Below are positions 1 to 10,553 of a DNA stretch of 64,000 nt, piece by piece. Under the pieces are notes generated by a model. The model was not told the DNA's origin and did not search any database. It worked only from the letters and a program-made list of their open reading frames with translations. Position 1 is the stretch's first letter. Every line of letters begins with the position of its first letter. A program made the position numbers and the translations under genes. Source of the stretch: Psychromonas sp. psych-6C06 (GTDB taxonomy: Bacteria; Pseudomonadota; Gammaproteobacteria; Enterobacterales; Psychromonadaceae); assembly GCF_002835465.1 (NCBI RefSeq), contig NZ_PIZM01000002.1, positions 362,398 to 426,397 on the forward strand. The letters run 5' to 3'.

Positions 1-20
1 AGCTGTTAGCTGTTAGCTCA
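1..20. repeat. short tandem repeat AGCTGTT
   Basis: The first 18 bases read as two and a half copies of the heptamer AGCTGTT. The repeat lies downstream of the cold-shock gene, outside any reading frame, and is cut by the window edge, so its full length cannot be judged. Confidence 0.4.
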
Positions 21-40
21 AACATTTTCTTACAGGCACA

Positions 41-101
41 AAAAAAGGCAACCCCTTAGGATTACCTTCTATTCAAACATAATGAGCTAGTTTTAGCTCA
101 T
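41..101 (-). terminator. two hairpins downstream of the cold-shock gene
   Basis: Directly after the csp stop on the minus strand there is a perfect 8-bp hairpin (ATGAGCTA, loop GTTT, 82-101). It is followed by a weaker AAGG/CCTT hairpin (45-68) that runs into a T tract on the minus strand (41-47). The second looks like a Rho-independent terminator; the first may be a 3' protective hairpin. Confidence 0.4.
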
Positions 102-111
102 CGAAGCAATA

Positions 112-321
112 TTAAAGAGCTACGATGTTTTCTGCTTGAGGACCTTTTTGACCTTGAGTAACAGTGAACTGTACTTTTTGGCCTTCAGCAAGAGTTTTAA
201 AACCAGTGCTTGCGATTGCAGAGAAGTGTGCAAATACGTCTGGACCGTTTTCTTGCTCAATGAAACCAAAACCTTTAGATTCGTTGAACCATTTTACTGT
301 ACCAGTAGTAGTTGTAGACAT
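112..321 (-). CDS. CspA-family cold-shock protein
   Basis: A 69-residue single cold-shock domain, the usual length for this family. RNP1 is visible as KGFGFI (residues 16-21) and RNP2 as DVFAHF (28-33), with the aromatic W11/F12 strand before them. Such proteins bind single-stranded RNA and DNA and act as RNA chaperones in the cytoplasm. The gene is transcribed alone and has a long leader of about 145 nt from a strong-looking promoter at 472-499, which resembles the long 5' UTRs of cold-inducible csp genes. A GGAT element precedes the ATG. Whether it is cold-inducible or constitutive cannot be read from the protein. Confidence 0.95.
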   Translation of the reverse strand: MSTTTTGTVKWFNESKGFGFIEQENGPDVFAHFSAIASTGFKTLAEGQKVQFTVTQGQKGPQAENIVAL

Positions 322-471
322 AATAGTATCCTATTTAATTTTTGAGTAATTTAACCTTGCTATTCAAGGCATTTTTGCTAGAAGTGTTGCTATTACTTAT
401 GAAGTATAGGATTCGGTACATAATACGGAACAATGAACATAAATATAAAACTAACTCTCAAGCTGTGAAAG

Positions 472-499
472 AGTATATATGGCTTTAAATAGCTGTCAA
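472..499 (-). promoter_or_regulatory. sigma-70 promoter of csp with long 5' UTR
   Basis: On the minus strand a perfect TTGACA (494-499) lies 16 bp before TATACT (472-477). Transcription would start near 465 and leave a leader of about 145 nt before the csp ATG. The leader contains a CCTTG/CAAGG hairpin at about 351-365. I did not find the E. coli cold-box sequence in it. Confidence 0.65.
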
Positions 500-617
500 C
501 ACCTATTTATTTAAAATATAAAATTTTTAAAAATAAAAGCCTTCTATTATATATTCCTCACATTATTGGAAATTCCGGTATAAAATGGCACACATATTGT
601 TTATCAGGAAATAAAAA

Positions 618-1067
618 ATGACGATTTGGATAGATGCAGATGCTTGCCCAGTTCCAGTACGAGAGATAGTAATAAGAGCCAGCGAACGAACTAGTACGCC
701 ACTTATTTTTGTTGCTAATAGTACATTACCAGTGCCACGCAGGGCGTTAATAAAAACCGTGCAAGTTGCACAGGGCTTTGATGTGGCAGATAACTACATT
801 TCTCAACATGTTGGAAAAAGTGATCTTGTTGTTACACAAGATATCCCTCTCGCTGCCGAGATAGTAGAAAAAGGGATCACGGCACTTAACCCTCGTGGCG
901 AGCTATATACTGCCGAAAATATCCGTCAACGATTAGCAATGCGCAATTTTGCACAAGAGATGCGGGATATCGGGCAGATGACGGGTGGACAATCTAAGTT
1001 TGCTGATAAAGAGAAGCAGGCATTCGCAAATGCCTTAGATAGATGGTTACAAAAGAATAAGGCTTGA
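618..1067 (+). CDS. yaiI: YaiI/YqxD family protein (UPF0178)
   Basis: 149 residues, normal for UPF0178. The N-terminal IDADACPV motif (residues 5-12) and the later acidic cluster (DLVVTQDIPLA) are the family signature and resemble the acidic active site of PIN/NYN-type folds. The biochemical function is not established. An AGGAA ribosome binding site precedes the ATG by about 8 nt. The gene is monocistronic, divergent from csp and convergent with nqrM across a repeat-rich spacer. Confidence 0.9.
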   Translation: MTIWIDADACPVPVREIVIRASERTSTPLIFVANSTLPVPRRALIKTVQVAQGFDVADNYISQHVGKSDLVVTQDIPLAAEIVEKGITALNPRGELYTAENIRQRLAMRNFAQEMRDIGQMTGGQSKFADKEKQAFANALDRWLQKNKA

Positions 1068-1216
1068 AAAGACAAGAAGGTTTGAAAGCAAGAAAGTAAT
1101 AAGGCTAGAAAGCGGGAAAACTCTCTAGCCTTCAAGCCTTTAACCTCTCCAGCCTTCTAGCCCTCTAGCCTTTATGCCTTACCGCTTTTAAACCTTCCAG
1201 CCTTTAAGGCTAATAC
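1068..1216. repeat. GGCTAGAA/GGCTGGAA-type repeat cluster between convergent genes
   Basis: The whole spacer between yaiI and nqrM is built from variants of the words AAGGCTAGAA and TTCTAGCCTT or TTCCAGCCTT. Purine-rich copies lie on the left and pyrimidine-rich copies on the right, so the strand can fold back; AAGGCTAGA (1101-1109) pairs with TCTAGCCTT (1124-1132). The same words fill the spacer at 20359-20482, also between convergent genes. It probably serves both genes as a terminator-like element. Confidence 0.6.
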
Positions 1217-1441
1217 CTATAATATTTGTTCGGCACTTTTAAGCTTCGCAATACGCTCAGCTTCTGCGTTTTTCTTTTTTCGATTATCACAAGGTTCCGG
1301 ACAATCACACTCTTTATCGATACCTACCGATGCTAAGCCTCCGCAACTTCCTCCAATGGTTTTTTTATTAACAATATAACCAATGGCCATCGCCACGATC
1401 ACCACTAAAAAGACCACAAATGTAGCAATAAAATAAATCAT
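1217..1441 (-). CDS. nqrM: Na+-NQR maturation protein NqrM
   Basis: 74 residues: one N-terminal transmembrane helix (about 3-24) followed by a cysteine-rich tail with C33, C45, C47 and C51, the family pattern (DUF539). NqrM is needed to assemble active Na+-NQR, probably by delivering iron for the Cys-coordinated Fe centre of NqrD/NqrE. It is the last gene of the nqr operon here; its start abuts the apbE stop, so the two are likely co-translated. Confidence 0.93.
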   Translation of the reverse strand: MIYFIATFVVFLVVIVAMAIGYIVNKKTIGGSCGGLASVGIDKECDCPEPCDNRKKKNAEAERIAKLKSAEQIL

Positions 1442-2478
1442 TATTTTTCCTCAAATAGATAAGGCTTAAATTCAGCAGTAAACTGCTCGATATATTCATC
1501 GCCTTGTTTAACAAGTAAAAATACCGCTAATTTTTGTTGTTTAGCAAAGGTAAGCCCTTCTTCTGGCCCTAATACGCTAATCACCGTAGCTAATCCATCA
1601 GCCATCATACTACTTTCATGAATAACGGTCACCGAGACTAGTTTGTGATTAATCGGTTTTCCCGTTTTAGGATCAATGGTGTGAGAATACCTAATACCAT
1701 CAAATTCATAGTAATTACGATAATCACCTGAAGTTGCAATAGCATTATCACCAATTTGAAGCAGTCGCTGTACATTTTGTCCAATGTTAGGTCGCTCGAT
1801 AGCAAGCATCCATTGTTCGTTCTGAGGCTTAACACCTTTAGCACGTAACTCCCCACCAATATCAACAAGATAATCATTAATACCGCGACTTTCTAAATAT
1901 TGAGCAACCACATCAACGCCATAACCTTTAGCGATAGATGACAAATCAACATATAGTTCAGGTTTCGCTTTATACAGCGTATTGTCCCTCACTCCTAAAT
2001 ACTGACTTCCAACCCATTGTTGTCTTTTTTTGATAGTTTCATCACTCGGAACTTTAATTGGTTTTTTATCAGGACCAAAGCCCCATAAATTAACCAACGG
2101 CCCGACCGTCACATCAAAAGCACCATTAGATTGATTAAATAATGCTAAAGAAGCTTTAACAACATAAGCTGTCGCAGGTGATACCTCTAAGGTTTCCTTA
2201 GCTTTGTTAAATCGACTTAACTCTGAATCAGGCCTGTAGGTAGACATCTGATCATTCACCAATTCTAATTGTTTATCTATTTCGACTTGAATTGCTGAGA
2301 TCTTATAAGCTGCGTCAAGTTGTTGCTGCTCATTGAGAGCCATAGTCACCTGGTAATAGGTCCCCATGGTTTTCCCCTGCACTAAAACAAGTTTAGTTTT
2401 TGGTGTGGGGTCACTACAGGATGAAATAAAAAAGGCTAGCCCTATTAAGGCTAGCCATTTAGTTATCTGATGCATCAT
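1441..2478 (-). CDS. apbE: FAD:protein FMN transferase (ApbE), lipoprotein
   Basis: 345 residues with a type II signal peptide ending in ISSC (lipobox Cys21), so an inner-membrane-anchored periplasmic protein. ApbE transfers FMN from FAD to threonine in [S/T]GAT motifs of NqrB and NqrC; both targets are encoded upstream in the same operon. The TMGTYYQVT segment near residues 37-45 and the ATSGDYRNYY and SHTIDPKTGKP segments are typical ApbE active-site regions. Two ATG codons occur at the start; either gives the same signal peptide. It begins 6 nt after nqrF. Confidence 0.95.
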   Translation of the reverse strand: MMHQITKWLALIGLAFFISSCSDPTPKTKLVLVQGKTMGTYYQVTMALNEQQQLDAAYKISAIQVEIDKQLELVNDQMSTYRPDSELSRFNKAKETLEVSPATAYVVKASLALFNQSNGAFDVTVGPLVNLWGFGPDKKPIKVPSDETIKKRQQWVGSQYLGVRDNTLYKAKPELYVDLSSIAKGYGVDVVAQYLESRGINDYLVDIGGELRAKGVKPQNEQWMLAIERPNIGQNVQRLLQIGDNAIATSGDYRNYYEFDGIRYSHTIDPKTGKPINHKLVSVTVIHESSMMADGLATVISVLGPEEGLTFAKQQKLAVFLLVKQGDEYIEQFTAEFKPYLFEEK

Positions 2479-2484
2479 TAATGA

Positions 2485-3708
2485 TCAACCGAAGTCATCA
2501 AGCATGATATTTTCATCTTCAACACCTAAGTCTTTCAGCATTGAGATAACAGCAGAGTTCATCACCGGTGGACCACACATGTAAAACTCACAATCTTCTG
2601 GCGCTTCATGATCTTTCAGGTAATTTTCTAACAATACGTTATGGATGAAGCCAGTGTAACCTTCCCAATTATCTTCTGGTTGCGGATCACTTAGTGCAAC
2701 ATGCCATTCAAAGTTTTCATTCTCTTTCGCGATAGTGTCGAAATCTTCTACGTAGAACATTTCACGCTTAGATCGGGCACCGTACCAAAAGCTACATTTA
2801 CGTTTTGTATGTAAGCGACGGAACTGGTCGAAAATATGTGAACGCATTGGTGCCATACCAGCACCACCACCAACAAATACCATCTCATTTTCAGTTTCTT
2901 TAGCAAAGAACTCACCAAATGGGCCTGAAATAGTGACTTTATCGCCAGCTTTAAGACTAAAGATATACGATGACATTTTACCACATGGTAGAGATAGATC
3001 ACGCGGAGGTGGCGTAGCAATACGCACGTTCAACATGATAATACCTTCTTCACCAGGGTAGTTCGCCATTGAGTAAGCACGAATCGTTTCTTCGTCTACT
3101 TTTGACTCTAAATCGAAAAACTTAAAGTGCTCCCAATCACCACGGTACTGCTCTTCAATATCAAAGTCTTTATATTTAACATGATGTGCAGGCGCTTCAA
3201 TTTGGATATAACCACCGGCTCTGAATGGTACTGATTCACCATCTGGGATTTGAAGTTTAAGCTCTTTAATAAAGGTTGCTTCATTACCATTAGAGATAAC
3301 TTCACATTCCCATTTCTTAACACCAAAGATCTCTTCAGGTAGCTCAATGTCCATATCTTCTTTAACATTTACCTGACAAGAAAGACGCTCACCCTCCTTC
3401 GCTTCTTTTTTACTAATATGATCTAATTCTGTAGGTAGAATATCGCCGCCACCAGATTTAACTTTAACGCGACACTGACCACATGTACCACCACCACCAC
3501 AGGCAGAAGATACAAAAATACCCGAGTTTGCTAATGCACCCAGTAGTTTTCCACCTGCTTGTGTTGTGATGTTTTTATCTGCATCACCATTAACAGCAAT
3601 TGTAATGTCACCAGAGCTTACTAGTTTTGCTTTTGCCGATAAAATAATTACCACTAACGCCAAAACAACAATTGTAAACATGGCAACGCCGAGAAATATT
3701 TCTATCAT
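2485..3708 (-). CDS. nqrF: Na+-NQR subunit F (NADH dehydrogenase, 2Fe-2S, FAD)
   Basis: 407 residues. An N-terminal TM helix (about 3-25) is followed by a ferredoxin domain with ligands C70, C76, C79 and C111, at the same positions as described for Vibrio NqrF. A ferredoxin-reductase module follows, with the FAD motif RAYSMANYP and the NADH motif [12 protein letters not shown]. It takes electrons from NADH and starts the chain that pumps Na+. It lies in nqrABCDEF order with a 65-nt gap to nqrE. Confidence 0.97.
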   Translation of the reverse strand: MIEIFLGVAMFTIVVLALVVIILSAKAKLVSSGDITIAVNGDADKNITTQAGGKLLGALANSGIFVSSACGGGGTCGQCRVKVKSGGGDILPTELDHISKKEAKEGERLSCQVNVKEDMDIELPEEIFGVKKWECEVISNGNEATFIKELKLQIPDGESVPFRAGGYIQIEAPAHHVKYKDFDIEEQYRGDWEHFKFFDLESKVDEETIRAYSMANYPGEEGIIMLNVRIATPPPRDLSLPCGKMSSYIFSLKAGDKVTISGPFGEFFAKETENEMVFVGGGAGMAPMRSHIFDQFRRLHTKRKCSFWYGARSKREMFYVEDFDTIAKENENFEWHVALSDPQPEDNWEGYTGFIHNVLLENYLKDHEAPEDCEFYMCGPPVMNSAVISMLKDLGVEDENIMLDDFG

Positions 3709-3773
3709 CCGACTTTTTCCTTGTTCTGTGGAGGCCTAAGCCTCCGAAATTACTAATAGATTAAACAGTGCAA

Positions 3774-4382
3774 TTACAACTGAATACCAGAGAATGACAT
3801 GAAACCTAATGCCATTAAACCTGTTGTTACGAATGTAATACCCAGACCACGTAAACCATCTGGCACGTCTGAATATTTCATTTTTTCACGAATACCCGCT
3901 AGGGCAATAATTGCTAATGTCCAACCAACACCACTACCAATACCGTAGACCGCTGACTCTAATAAGTTATATTCACGTTGTACCATAAATGATACACCAC
4001 CGAATATTGCACAGTTAACGGTAATAAGCGGCAAGAAAATACCTAATGCTTGATACAAAGCAGGGAAGTATTTATCTAATACCATCTCTAGTATTTGTAC
4101 TAGCGCAGCGATTACACCGATGAATGTGATAAAGCCTAAGAAGCTTAAATCTGCATCAGGGAAACCAGCCCACTCTAGTGCGCCAGGTGCTAATAAGTTA
4201 AAGTAAATGATTTGGTTAACCGGTACCGAGATACCTAGTACCACGATAACCGCGACACCTAAACCCATCGACGTTTTAACTTTCTTAGATACAGCTAGGA
4301 ACGTACACATCCCTAAAAAGAAAGCTAATGCCATATTTTCCATGAAAATAGAGCGAACAAATATGCTTAAATAATGTTCCAT
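3774..4382 (-). CDS. nqrE: Na+-NQR subunit E
   Basis: 202 residues and six predicted TM helices, standard length. NqrE pairs with NqrD in the membrane; conserved cysteines of the two subunits hold the intramembrane Fe centre (here in the FLGMCTF and TVNCAIF segments). It starts 5 nt after nqrD, and the operon order is standard. Confidence 0.96.
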   Translation of the reverse strand: MEHYLSIFVRSIFMENMALAFFLGMCTFLAVSKKVKTSMGLGVAVIVVLGISVPVNQIIYFNLLAPGALEWAGFPDADLSFLGFITFIGVIAALVQILEMVLDKYFPALYQALGIFLPLITVNCAIFGGVSFMVQREYNLLESAVYGIGSGVGWTLAIIALAGIREKMKYSDVPDGLRGLGITFVTTGLMALGFMSFSGIQL

Positions 4383-4387
4383 TCAAA

Positions 4388-5020
4388 TTACTCCTTTGGC
4401 TCTACTTGTTCAGGTTTAACGGTACGAATCGCCCAAATAATGCCACCAATGATAAAGAAGGCACTTGGTGGTAATAGCAATAGACCGTTACCTTGGTACC
4501 AACCACCATTAGAGATTAATGGCAAGATTTCAAAACCAAACAGTGCACCAGAACCAAATAGTTCACGGAAACCACCTACAAGGATAAGAATGAAACCGTA
4601 ACCTAAACCATTACCGATACCATCCATTAAACTTGGGAAAGGTTTGTTCTTCATCGCAAATGCTTCAGCGCGGCCCATTACAATACAGTTTGTGATGATA
4701 AGACCAACATATACTGATAATTGCGTCGATAAGCCGTATGCATAAGCACGTAGCACTTGGTCAACTAAGATAACCAATGAAGCGATAATAGCCATCTGCA
4801 CGATGATACGTACACTATTTGGAATAAAGTTACGAATCATTGAGATAAACAAGTTAGAGAATGCAGTTACAAAGACAACCGCCAGCGTCATTACAAACGC
4901 TGTTTCTAACGTTGCAGTTACTGCTAGTGCAGAACATACCCCTAGAATTTGTAGTGCAATCGGGTTATTGCTGACTACAGGAGAGGTTAGTACCTCTTTC
5001 AATTCACTTGATTTAGCCAT
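4388..5020 (-). CDS. nqrD: Na+-NQR subunit D
   Basis: 210 residues, six TM helices, homologous to NqrE in inverted topology. Conserved Cys-containing helices (LGVCSALAV and ITNCIVMGR) match the Fe-binding half sites of the family. The start codon overlaps the end of nqrC by 8 nt, indicating translational coupling. Confidence 0.96.
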   Translation of the reverse strand: MAKSSELKEVLTSPVVSNNPIALQILGVCSALAVTATLETAFVMTLAVVFVTAFSNLFISMIRNFIPNSVRIIVQMAIIASLVILVDQVLRAYAYGLSTQLSVYVGLIITNCIVMGRAEAFAMKNKPFPSLMDGIGNGLGYGFILILVGGFRELFGSGALFGFEILPLISNGGWYQGNGLLLLPPSAFFIIGGIIWAIRTVKPEQVEPKE

Positions 5021-5780
5021 TATTTAGCGCTCCTTCACGTACTTTGCTAAGAAATGGACCAAATCCATTCTTACCTAACCAGAAGTCAAAGGTGTTCTGT
5101 ACGCCATTTGCCGTTAATGTTGCGCCAGATAATCCATCAACATCATGCTTTGACTCTGGTGCAGCTTGACCTTTAACAACGTTAATTGCAGGTTGACCAT
5201 TCTCATCAAATAGCTCTTTACCTACAAACACAGCACGCCAGCGAGGGTTTTGAACCTCACCACCTAGCCCAGGTGTTTCACCTTGATCGTAGTAAGTAAG
5301 ACCTTCGATAGTATTGCCATCAGCTTTAATCGCCACAAATGCATACATCGTTGACCATAGACCAGCACCATGAACAGGCAATATGATACGTTGTAGTTGA
5401 CCATTATCGTCATTCACTAAATAGACAGTTGCCAGGTTTGCACGACGTCCAATTTTAGCTACATCTTGCTCAGCATCTAGCTTAATACTTTTTGCCGGAT
5501 CTTTGGCAGCAATACGTTGGTCGTATTTGGCATTATCAGCAACAAATTCACCTGTGTTTAAATCAACAATTTTCATTTTAATATTTGATTTAAAGGCTTC
5601 TTCTACTGTTTTTTCGATACCTGCAACGGCAAGAATATTACTTTGTTTATCAAGCTCTTTATTCTTAACCTGCATAGGACGTAAACCAACAGCTGCGCCC
5701 GCTACAATAATTGAACATACTAGACACACTGCTAGTACAACAATCATCGTTTTGCCGAATGTTTCTTGTTGATTAGACAT
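5013..5780 (-). CDS. nqrC: Na+-NQR subunit C (covalent FMN)
   Basis: 255 residues: one N-terminal TM helix (about 12-33) and a periplasmic FMN domain. The flavinylation motif SGAT is at 218-221, so FMN is expected on T221, attached by the ApbE encoded in this operon. It overlaps nqrB by 8 nt and nqrD by 8 nt. Confidence 0.97.
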   Translation of the reverse strand: MSNQQETFGKTMIVVLAVCLVCSIIVAGAAVGLRPMQVKNKELDKQSNILAVAGIEKTVEEAFKSNIKMKIVDLNTGEFVADNAKYDQRIAAKDPAKSIKLDAEQDVAKIGRRANLATVYLVNDDNGQLQRIILPVHGAGLWSTMYAFVAIKADGNTIEGLTYYDQGETPGLGGEVQNPRWRAVFVGKELFDENGQPAINVVKGQAAPESKHDVDGLSGATLTANGVQNTFDFWLGKNGFGPFLSKVREGALNNG

Positions 5781-6978
5781 TACGTGTCAACCTCCGTTTG
5801 ATGTTTCCTTGCACTACAAAGTAGTCAAATAATGGAGCGAATAGGTTAGCAAATAAGATAGCCAGCATCATACCCTCTGGGAACGCAGGGTTAACCACAC
5901 GAATAAGAACAACCATTACACCAATCAAAGCACCGTAAGCCCAGCGACCTTTGTTTGTAAATGATGCAGACACAGGATCTGTTGCCATGAATATCATACC
6001 AAAGGCAAAACCACCCATTACTAAGTGCCAATACCAAGGTAATTGGAACATATGGTTAGTATCACTGCCAATCGCGTTAAATAATAATGAAGTCGCAATC
6101 ATACCGATCATGACACCACTTATAATTCGCCACGATGCAATGCCAGTAATAACAATAAATGCACCACCGATTAAGATTGCTAGCGTTGAAACTTCACCAA
6201 CACTACCCTGCATATTACCGATGAAAGCATCCATCCAAGATAAGTTAGCCTGAACAGCTTCTAAACCGCCTTGAGACATTACACTTAGTGATGTTGCACC
6301 AGAGAATCCATCAACTGCAGTCCACACTGCATCACCAGAAATATCAGTAGGATAAGCAAAGAATAGGAAAGCACGGCCAGCAAGCGCAGGATTTAAGAAG
6401 TTACGACCTGTGCCACCAAATATCTCTTTAGCAACAACAACACCAAAGGTAATACCTAGGGCAACTTGCCAAAGTGGAATAGTTGCAGGTACGATCAATG
6501 CAAACAGTACAGAAGAAACGAAGAAACCTTCATTAACTTCATGCTTACGCACACTTGCAAATAATACTTCCCAAAAGCCACCAACAATAAATGTTACGGC
6601 ATAAATAGGTAGGAAATACATTGCCCCGAACAGGAAGTTATCAAATAAATTAGCACCAGACCCCATGGTCACGCCTAACATATTTAAGATAGCAACACGC
6701 CAATCGTCAAGTGCAGCATAACCGCCAATGATTGCCTCATTAGCTTGTAAGCCGGTGTTATACATACCGTAAAACATCGCAGGGAATGTTGCTAACCAAA
6801 CAAATATCATCATTCGTTTAAGGTCAAGGTTATCACGCACATGCGTGATCCCTTTTGTAACATATCCAGGAGTATAGAAAAATGTCGCAGCAGCTTCGTA
6901 CAGAGCGTACCATTTTTCATGGCGTCCCCCTGCCTCGAAATGCGGCTCCATTTTCTCAATTATATGTTTAAGCCCCAT
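5773..6978 (-). CDS. nqrB: Na+-NQR subunit B (covalent FMN, Na+ channel)
   Basis: 401 residues, polytopic membrane protein. The motif SGATS at 226-230 places the covalent FMN on T229. NqrB also carries riboflavin and the Na+ path in known complexes. It is separated by 2 nt from nqrA. Confidence 0.97.
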   Translation of the reverse strand: MGLKHIIEKMEPHFEAGGRHEKWYALYEAAATFFYTPGYVTKGITHVRDNLDLKRMMIFVWLATFPAMFYGMYNTGLQANEAIIGGYAALDDWRVAILNMLGVTMGSGANLFDNFLFGAMYFLPIYAVTFIVGGFWEVLFASVRKHEVNEGFFVSSVLFALIVPATIPLWQVALGITFGVVVAKEIFGGTGRNFLNPALAGRAFLFFAYPTDISGDAVWTAVDGFSGATSLSVMSQGGLEAVQANLSWMDAFIGNMQGSVGEVSTLAILIGGAFIVITGIASWRIISGVMIGMIATSLLFNAIGSDTNHMFQLPWYWHLVMGGFAFGMIFMATDPVSASFTNKGRWAYGALIGVMVVLIRVVNPAFPEGMMLAILFANLFAPLFDYFVVQGNIKRRLTRNV

Positions 6979-6980
6979 GT

Positions 6981-8321
6981 TTAGCCTTCCTTCTCAATTT
7001 TATTTAGGTTAGCACGTAGGTAATTACCGTAGTCATACTTACCTGGACATGCATAAGTACATAACGCTAAATCTTCTTCATCTAACTCTAAACAGCCTAG
7101 TGTTTGAGCACCATCGCTGTCGCCAACAATTAAGTCTCGTAATAATACCGTAGGCAAAATATCCAGAGGCATAACACGTTCATATTGACCAATTGGCACC
7201 ATTGCACGTTTACTGCCACCCGTTGTGGTAGTGAATGCAAAACGTTTAGCTTTATTTAAAGCAGAAAGGAATACACGTGCAACAGAATGTTTGTTTACAC
7301 CAGGAGCCCCCCAGCCAAACAGCTCTTTTTCGTAACCTTCTAGTAAGACAGACACTTGGTTATGGTAACGACCAAGGAAAGCATGAGGGCCGTAAGCGGT
7401 TACACCACATAAAACCGAACCAGAAATAACTCGCACATCACCAGCGACCAATTCATTTGCAGTTAATTGAGCAGTTGAAGCACCTATTACTGTACGTAAT
7501 AAACGTGGTTTTGTGGCAGCAGGGCCAGCAAGAGAGATAACTTTATTTACATAAAGCTCACCCGTTACAAACAGTTGACCAAATGCAATCACATCTTGGT
7601 AATTGATTGACCATACTTGCTTATTAATTGAAACCGGATCAATGAAATGAATATGTGTTCCAGCCAGGCCTGCTGGGTGAACACCAGAGAATAACTTCTC
7701 TTCAACACGACTTATGTCAGAGGTAGGTAATTTACCTTCGCCTTTACAAACATAAACATTACCAGCCGTTAGTTGCGATAACACAGCTAAACCATCGGTA
7801 AATGCTTGTTGGTTTTCATTAATAATCAACTCAGCATCTGCAGCTAGTGGATTAGTATCCATAGCAGTAACAAAAATCGATGCAGGTATTGCATCAACCG
7901 CTGGTACTTTACTGAAAGGACGCGTACGAAGGGCTGTCCATGCACCAGAATCAACTAAGTTTTCAACGATCGAAGTGCGCTCAAGTTTTGCCAGTTGTGC
8001 ACTTTCATATTTTGGGAAAGAGACTGACTCTTGACCTTCAACTGAAATAACAACAGATTGCAAAACACGTTTTGCACCACGATTAATCTCTTTAACTACA
8101 CCAGATGCTGGAGCGGTAAATTTAACACCAGGGTTCTTTTTATCAGCAAAAAGAACTTGGCCTTTCTTTACAGTATCGCCGGCTTTAACAGCCATTGATG
8201 GACGCATACCAACATATTCTTCGCCTAGTATAGCTACTTCAGTAATGGCTGGACCATCCTGAATAACTTGCTCTGGTGCTCCGCTAATAGGGAGATCCAG
8301 TCCTTTTTTTATAGTAATCAT
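6981..8321 (-). CDS. nqrA: Na+-NQR subunit A
   Basis: The start at 8321 ([12 protein letters not shown]) gives 446 residues and matches the family N terminus; a GTG four codons upstream (8333) is possible but would add four unlikely residues. NqrA is a soluble cytoplasmic subunit with a biotinyl-lipoyl-like fold near the N terminus, docking to NqrB and implicated in quinone binding. It is the first gene of the operon; the roughly 245-nt region upstream, up to bolA, must hold the promoter, but I saw no convincing -35/-10 pair there. Confidence 0.96.
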   Translation of the reverse strand: MITIKKGLDLPISGAPEQVIQDGPAITEVAILGEEYVGMRPSMAVKAGDTVKKGQVLFADKKNPGVKFTAPASGVVKEINRGAKRVLQSVVISVEGQESVSFPKYESAQLAKLERTSIVENLVDSGAWTALRTRPFSKVPAVDAIPASIFVTAMDTNPLAADAELIINENQQAFTDGLAVLSQLTAGNVYVCKGEGKLPTSDISRVEEKLFSGVHPAGLAGTHIHFIDPVSINKQVWSINYQDVIAFGQLFVTGELYVNKVISLAGPAATKPRLLRTVIGASTAQLTANELVAGDVRVISGSVLCGVTAYGPHAFLGRYHNQVSVLLEGYEKELFGWGAPGVNKHSVARVFLSALNKAKRFAFTTTTGGSKRAMVPIGQYERVMPLDILPTVLLRDLIVGDSDGAQTLGCLELDEEDLALCTYACPGKYDYGNYLRANLNKIEKEG

Positions 8322-8567
8322 ATTTATTTGCACTATGTTTACGGGAAGAAGAGTTAGATGCCTTTCGGCATAAAAACATTACAAGTTACGCGATTGTGAA
8401 AAATAACTTTAACAATCGATTAACAAGTAGACTAAAAAATTCCGCGCTATATTACCATTATTTGCCCTGAGATTACCATCGCTATTGCATCTAGTAACTC
8501 TATTGAGTTCAAACTTTTATGTGAAATAATTTTACATAACCGATACTGTTTTAACATTTTCTCTTTG

Positions 8568-8879
8568 CTACTTACCGCCTCCCATACAATCAGCTGAGAG
8601 CGGTGAACGATTGCCTTTCTCTTGCCATTGCAATGGTGTGTATGTATGCATAGCGAGCGCGTGCACGGGGCCAGCTAACTGTTCTGCTAATAATTCATTA
8701 ATTAACCGATGTCTTGCAATGAGCATTTTTCCATTAAACTGCTCGCTCACAACGGTCACTTTAAAATGGGTTTCTGAATTAGCAGGAACAGCATGTCGAT
8801 GACTTTCATTTTCAACCTGTAAATATAGACAATCTATATTTTCCGTTAATATTTTTTCGATAATACCTTGTACCTTCAT
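8568..8879 (-). CDS. bolA: BolA family protein
   Basis: 103 residues with the BolA core: an N-terminal helix (VQGIIEKIL), the SHRHAVP loop and the FNGKMLIARHRLINELLAEQL segment. BolA proteins work with monothiol glutaredoxins in Fe-S trafficking and also influence morphology and biofilm genes. Its own ATG follows TAAGGATAGATCA, a reasonable ribosome binding site. It precedes nqrA on the same strand but is 246 nt away, so separate transcription is likely. Confidence 0.9.
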   Translation of the reverse strand: MKVQGIIEKILTENIDCLYLQVENESHRHAVPANSETHFKVTVVSEQFNGKMLIARHRLINELLAEQLAGPVHALAMHTYTPLQWQEKGNRSPLSADCMGGGK

Positions 8880-8977
8880 TGATCTATCCTTAAGCTATTA
8901 ATTTCACTTTATATATTTTAAAGGTAGCCGATTAGCCTGAGCCTATACCTTTATCAAATCACAATAGCAGGTGTTTT

Positions 8978-9700
8978 TTGTCGACTCAATCTACTTCCCT
9001 TAATGTAGGGATTACAAAGCCATTCCCTTGCTCCTATTTAGCGGATCATCAAGAAACATTAATCATGTTAATTGAACCCGAAATAAATGCTAAAACCTAT
9101 TATCCAACATTGTTAGCGAATGGTTTCAGACGAAGTGGCGATCAAGTTTACCGACCTCACTGTGAAAATTGCCAAGCGTGTCAATCGCTTCGTATTCCTG
9201 TGAGCCACTTTTCACCATCACGAAGTCAAAAACGTTTAACAAATAAGAATAAGCATTTCATTATTAAAATCGCAAAAAACACCTCAGCTCAATATTTTTC
9301 CCTTTACCAGCGCTACATCTCTGAAGTTCATGCAGATGGCCCAATGTTCCCGCCCTCAAAATCACAGTATGATGATTTTATCCAAAGCCAATGGAATGAA
9401 GCATTGTTTATTGAAATTTATGATCAAGAAAAATTAATTTCGGTGAGTATTACAGATCAAATTCAGAGTGCTACCGGCATTGCATGGAGTGCATTTTACT
9501 GTTTTTATGATCCTGATTATCAAGCATTTTCACTGGGGAAATTTGCAGTATTAACACAGTTAAGGCTCGCCAATGCCCATAAAATTGACTGGCTCTACCT
9601 TGGTTATTACATCGCATCCTGTCAGAAAATGAATTACAAAACACAATTTAATCCACACCAGCGTTTTATTGATGGCGATTGGAAAAGTTTTCAATCGTAG
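8978..9700 (+). CDS. bpt: Leucyltransferase Bpt / arginyltransferase family (N-end rule)
   Basis: 240 residues, full length. N-terminal ATE domain with the YRPHCENCQACQSLR cysteine cluster (about 60-75) and C-terminal GNAT-like domain (SAFYCFYDP, LGKFAVL, LYLGYYI). The enzyme attaches Leu to N-terminal Asp/Glu of proteins, marking them for ClpS-ClpAP. The start is a TTG preceded by AGCAGG, which fixes it although it is not ATG. infA follows, the same order as in many gammaproteobacteria. Confidence 0.93.
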   Translation: MSTQSTSLNVGITKPFPCSYLADHQETLIMLIEPEINAKTYYPTLLANGFRRSGDQVYRPHCENCQACQSLRIPVSHFSPSRSQKRLTNKNKHFIIKIAKNTSAQYFSLYQRYISEVHADGPMFPPSKSQYDDFIQSQWNEALFIEIYDQEKLISVSITDQIQSATGIAWSAFYCFYDPDYQAFSLGKFAVLTQLRLANAHKIDWLYLGYYIASCQKMNYKTQFNPHQRFIDGDWKSFQS

Positions 9701-9802
9701 ATATTTTAGTAAATAGCACAATAAACAAGCAACAAACCTTTACCCATTCATATAATTCTGGCATGATGCGCCGATTGAAATTAGCACTATTCCTCGAAAT
9801 GA

Positions 9803-10057
<255 letters not shown>

Positions 10058-10076
10058 TTAATAATTAACGTCCATG

Positions 10077-10103
10077 AAAAAACCAGCCTAGTGCTGGTTT
10101 TTT
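10077..10103. terminator. bidirectional Rho-independent terminator
   Basis: AAAAAACCAGC and GCTGGTTTTTT form an 11-bp stem around a CTAGT loop, with A and T tracts on both sides. It serves infA on plus and arfB on minus. Confidence 0.9.
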
Positions 10104-10129
10104 AGTTCTTAGACTTATATTTTAGCAAC

Positions 10130-10549
10130 CTAATAATCAATCTTTTTACTTCTCAGATTTTTAGTCGCTCCACGTTGTGTTTTTTTATCAACGCGTCTTA
10201 CCTGTGAATTTCGTGTCGCTCTTGTGGGACGTCTTGCTTTTTGTACCACTACCGCAGATAAAATCAGCGTTTTCAAGCGTTCCAAGGCATCTGAACGATT
10301 TTTTTCTTGAGTACGGTGATTTTGTGCTTTTAGTACAATAACACCATCACTAGTGATACGCGCATCAGAAAGCTGCAATAGACGCTCTTTATAGAACGCA
10401 GGTAATGTTGACCTATTAACATCAAATCGTAAATGTATTGCTGAACTAACCTTATTAACATTCTGTCCACCTGCCCCTTGAGCACGAATAGCCGTTAATT
10501 CTATTTGCCAATCGGCAATTTCGACGCCGTTAGAAATTTTCAGTGGCAT
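10130..10549 (-). CDS. arfB: Alternative ribosome-rescue factor ArfB (peptidyl-tRNA hydrolase)
   Basis: 139 residues: catalytic GGQ at 27-29, followed by NVNKVSSAIHLRF as in release factors, and a basic C-terminal tail (KKTQRGATKNLRSKK) that enters the mRNA channel of stalled ribosomes. It hydrolyses peptidyl-tRNA on ribosomes stuck at mRNA ends. It starts 4 nt after tapT, on the same strand. Confidence 0.95.
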   Translation of the reverse strand: MPLKISNGVEIADWQIELTAIRAQGAGGQNVNKVSSAIHLRFDVNRSTLPAFYKERLLQLSDARITSDGVIVLKAQNHRTQEKNRSDALERLKTLILSAVVVQKARRPTRATRNSQVRRVDKKTQRGATKNLRSKKIDY

Positions 10550-10553
10550 TATA

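Noticed and set aside
1068-1216. CRISPR-like array
   Set aside because: The repeated words are about 10 nt, occur in both orientations with no regular spacers, and no cas gene is present. No CRISPR array was found anywhere in the window.
8334-8567. sigma-70 promoter for the nqr operon
   Set aside because: A promoter must be here, but candidate -35/-10 pairs (for example TTGTTA) lack correct spacing, so none is listed.
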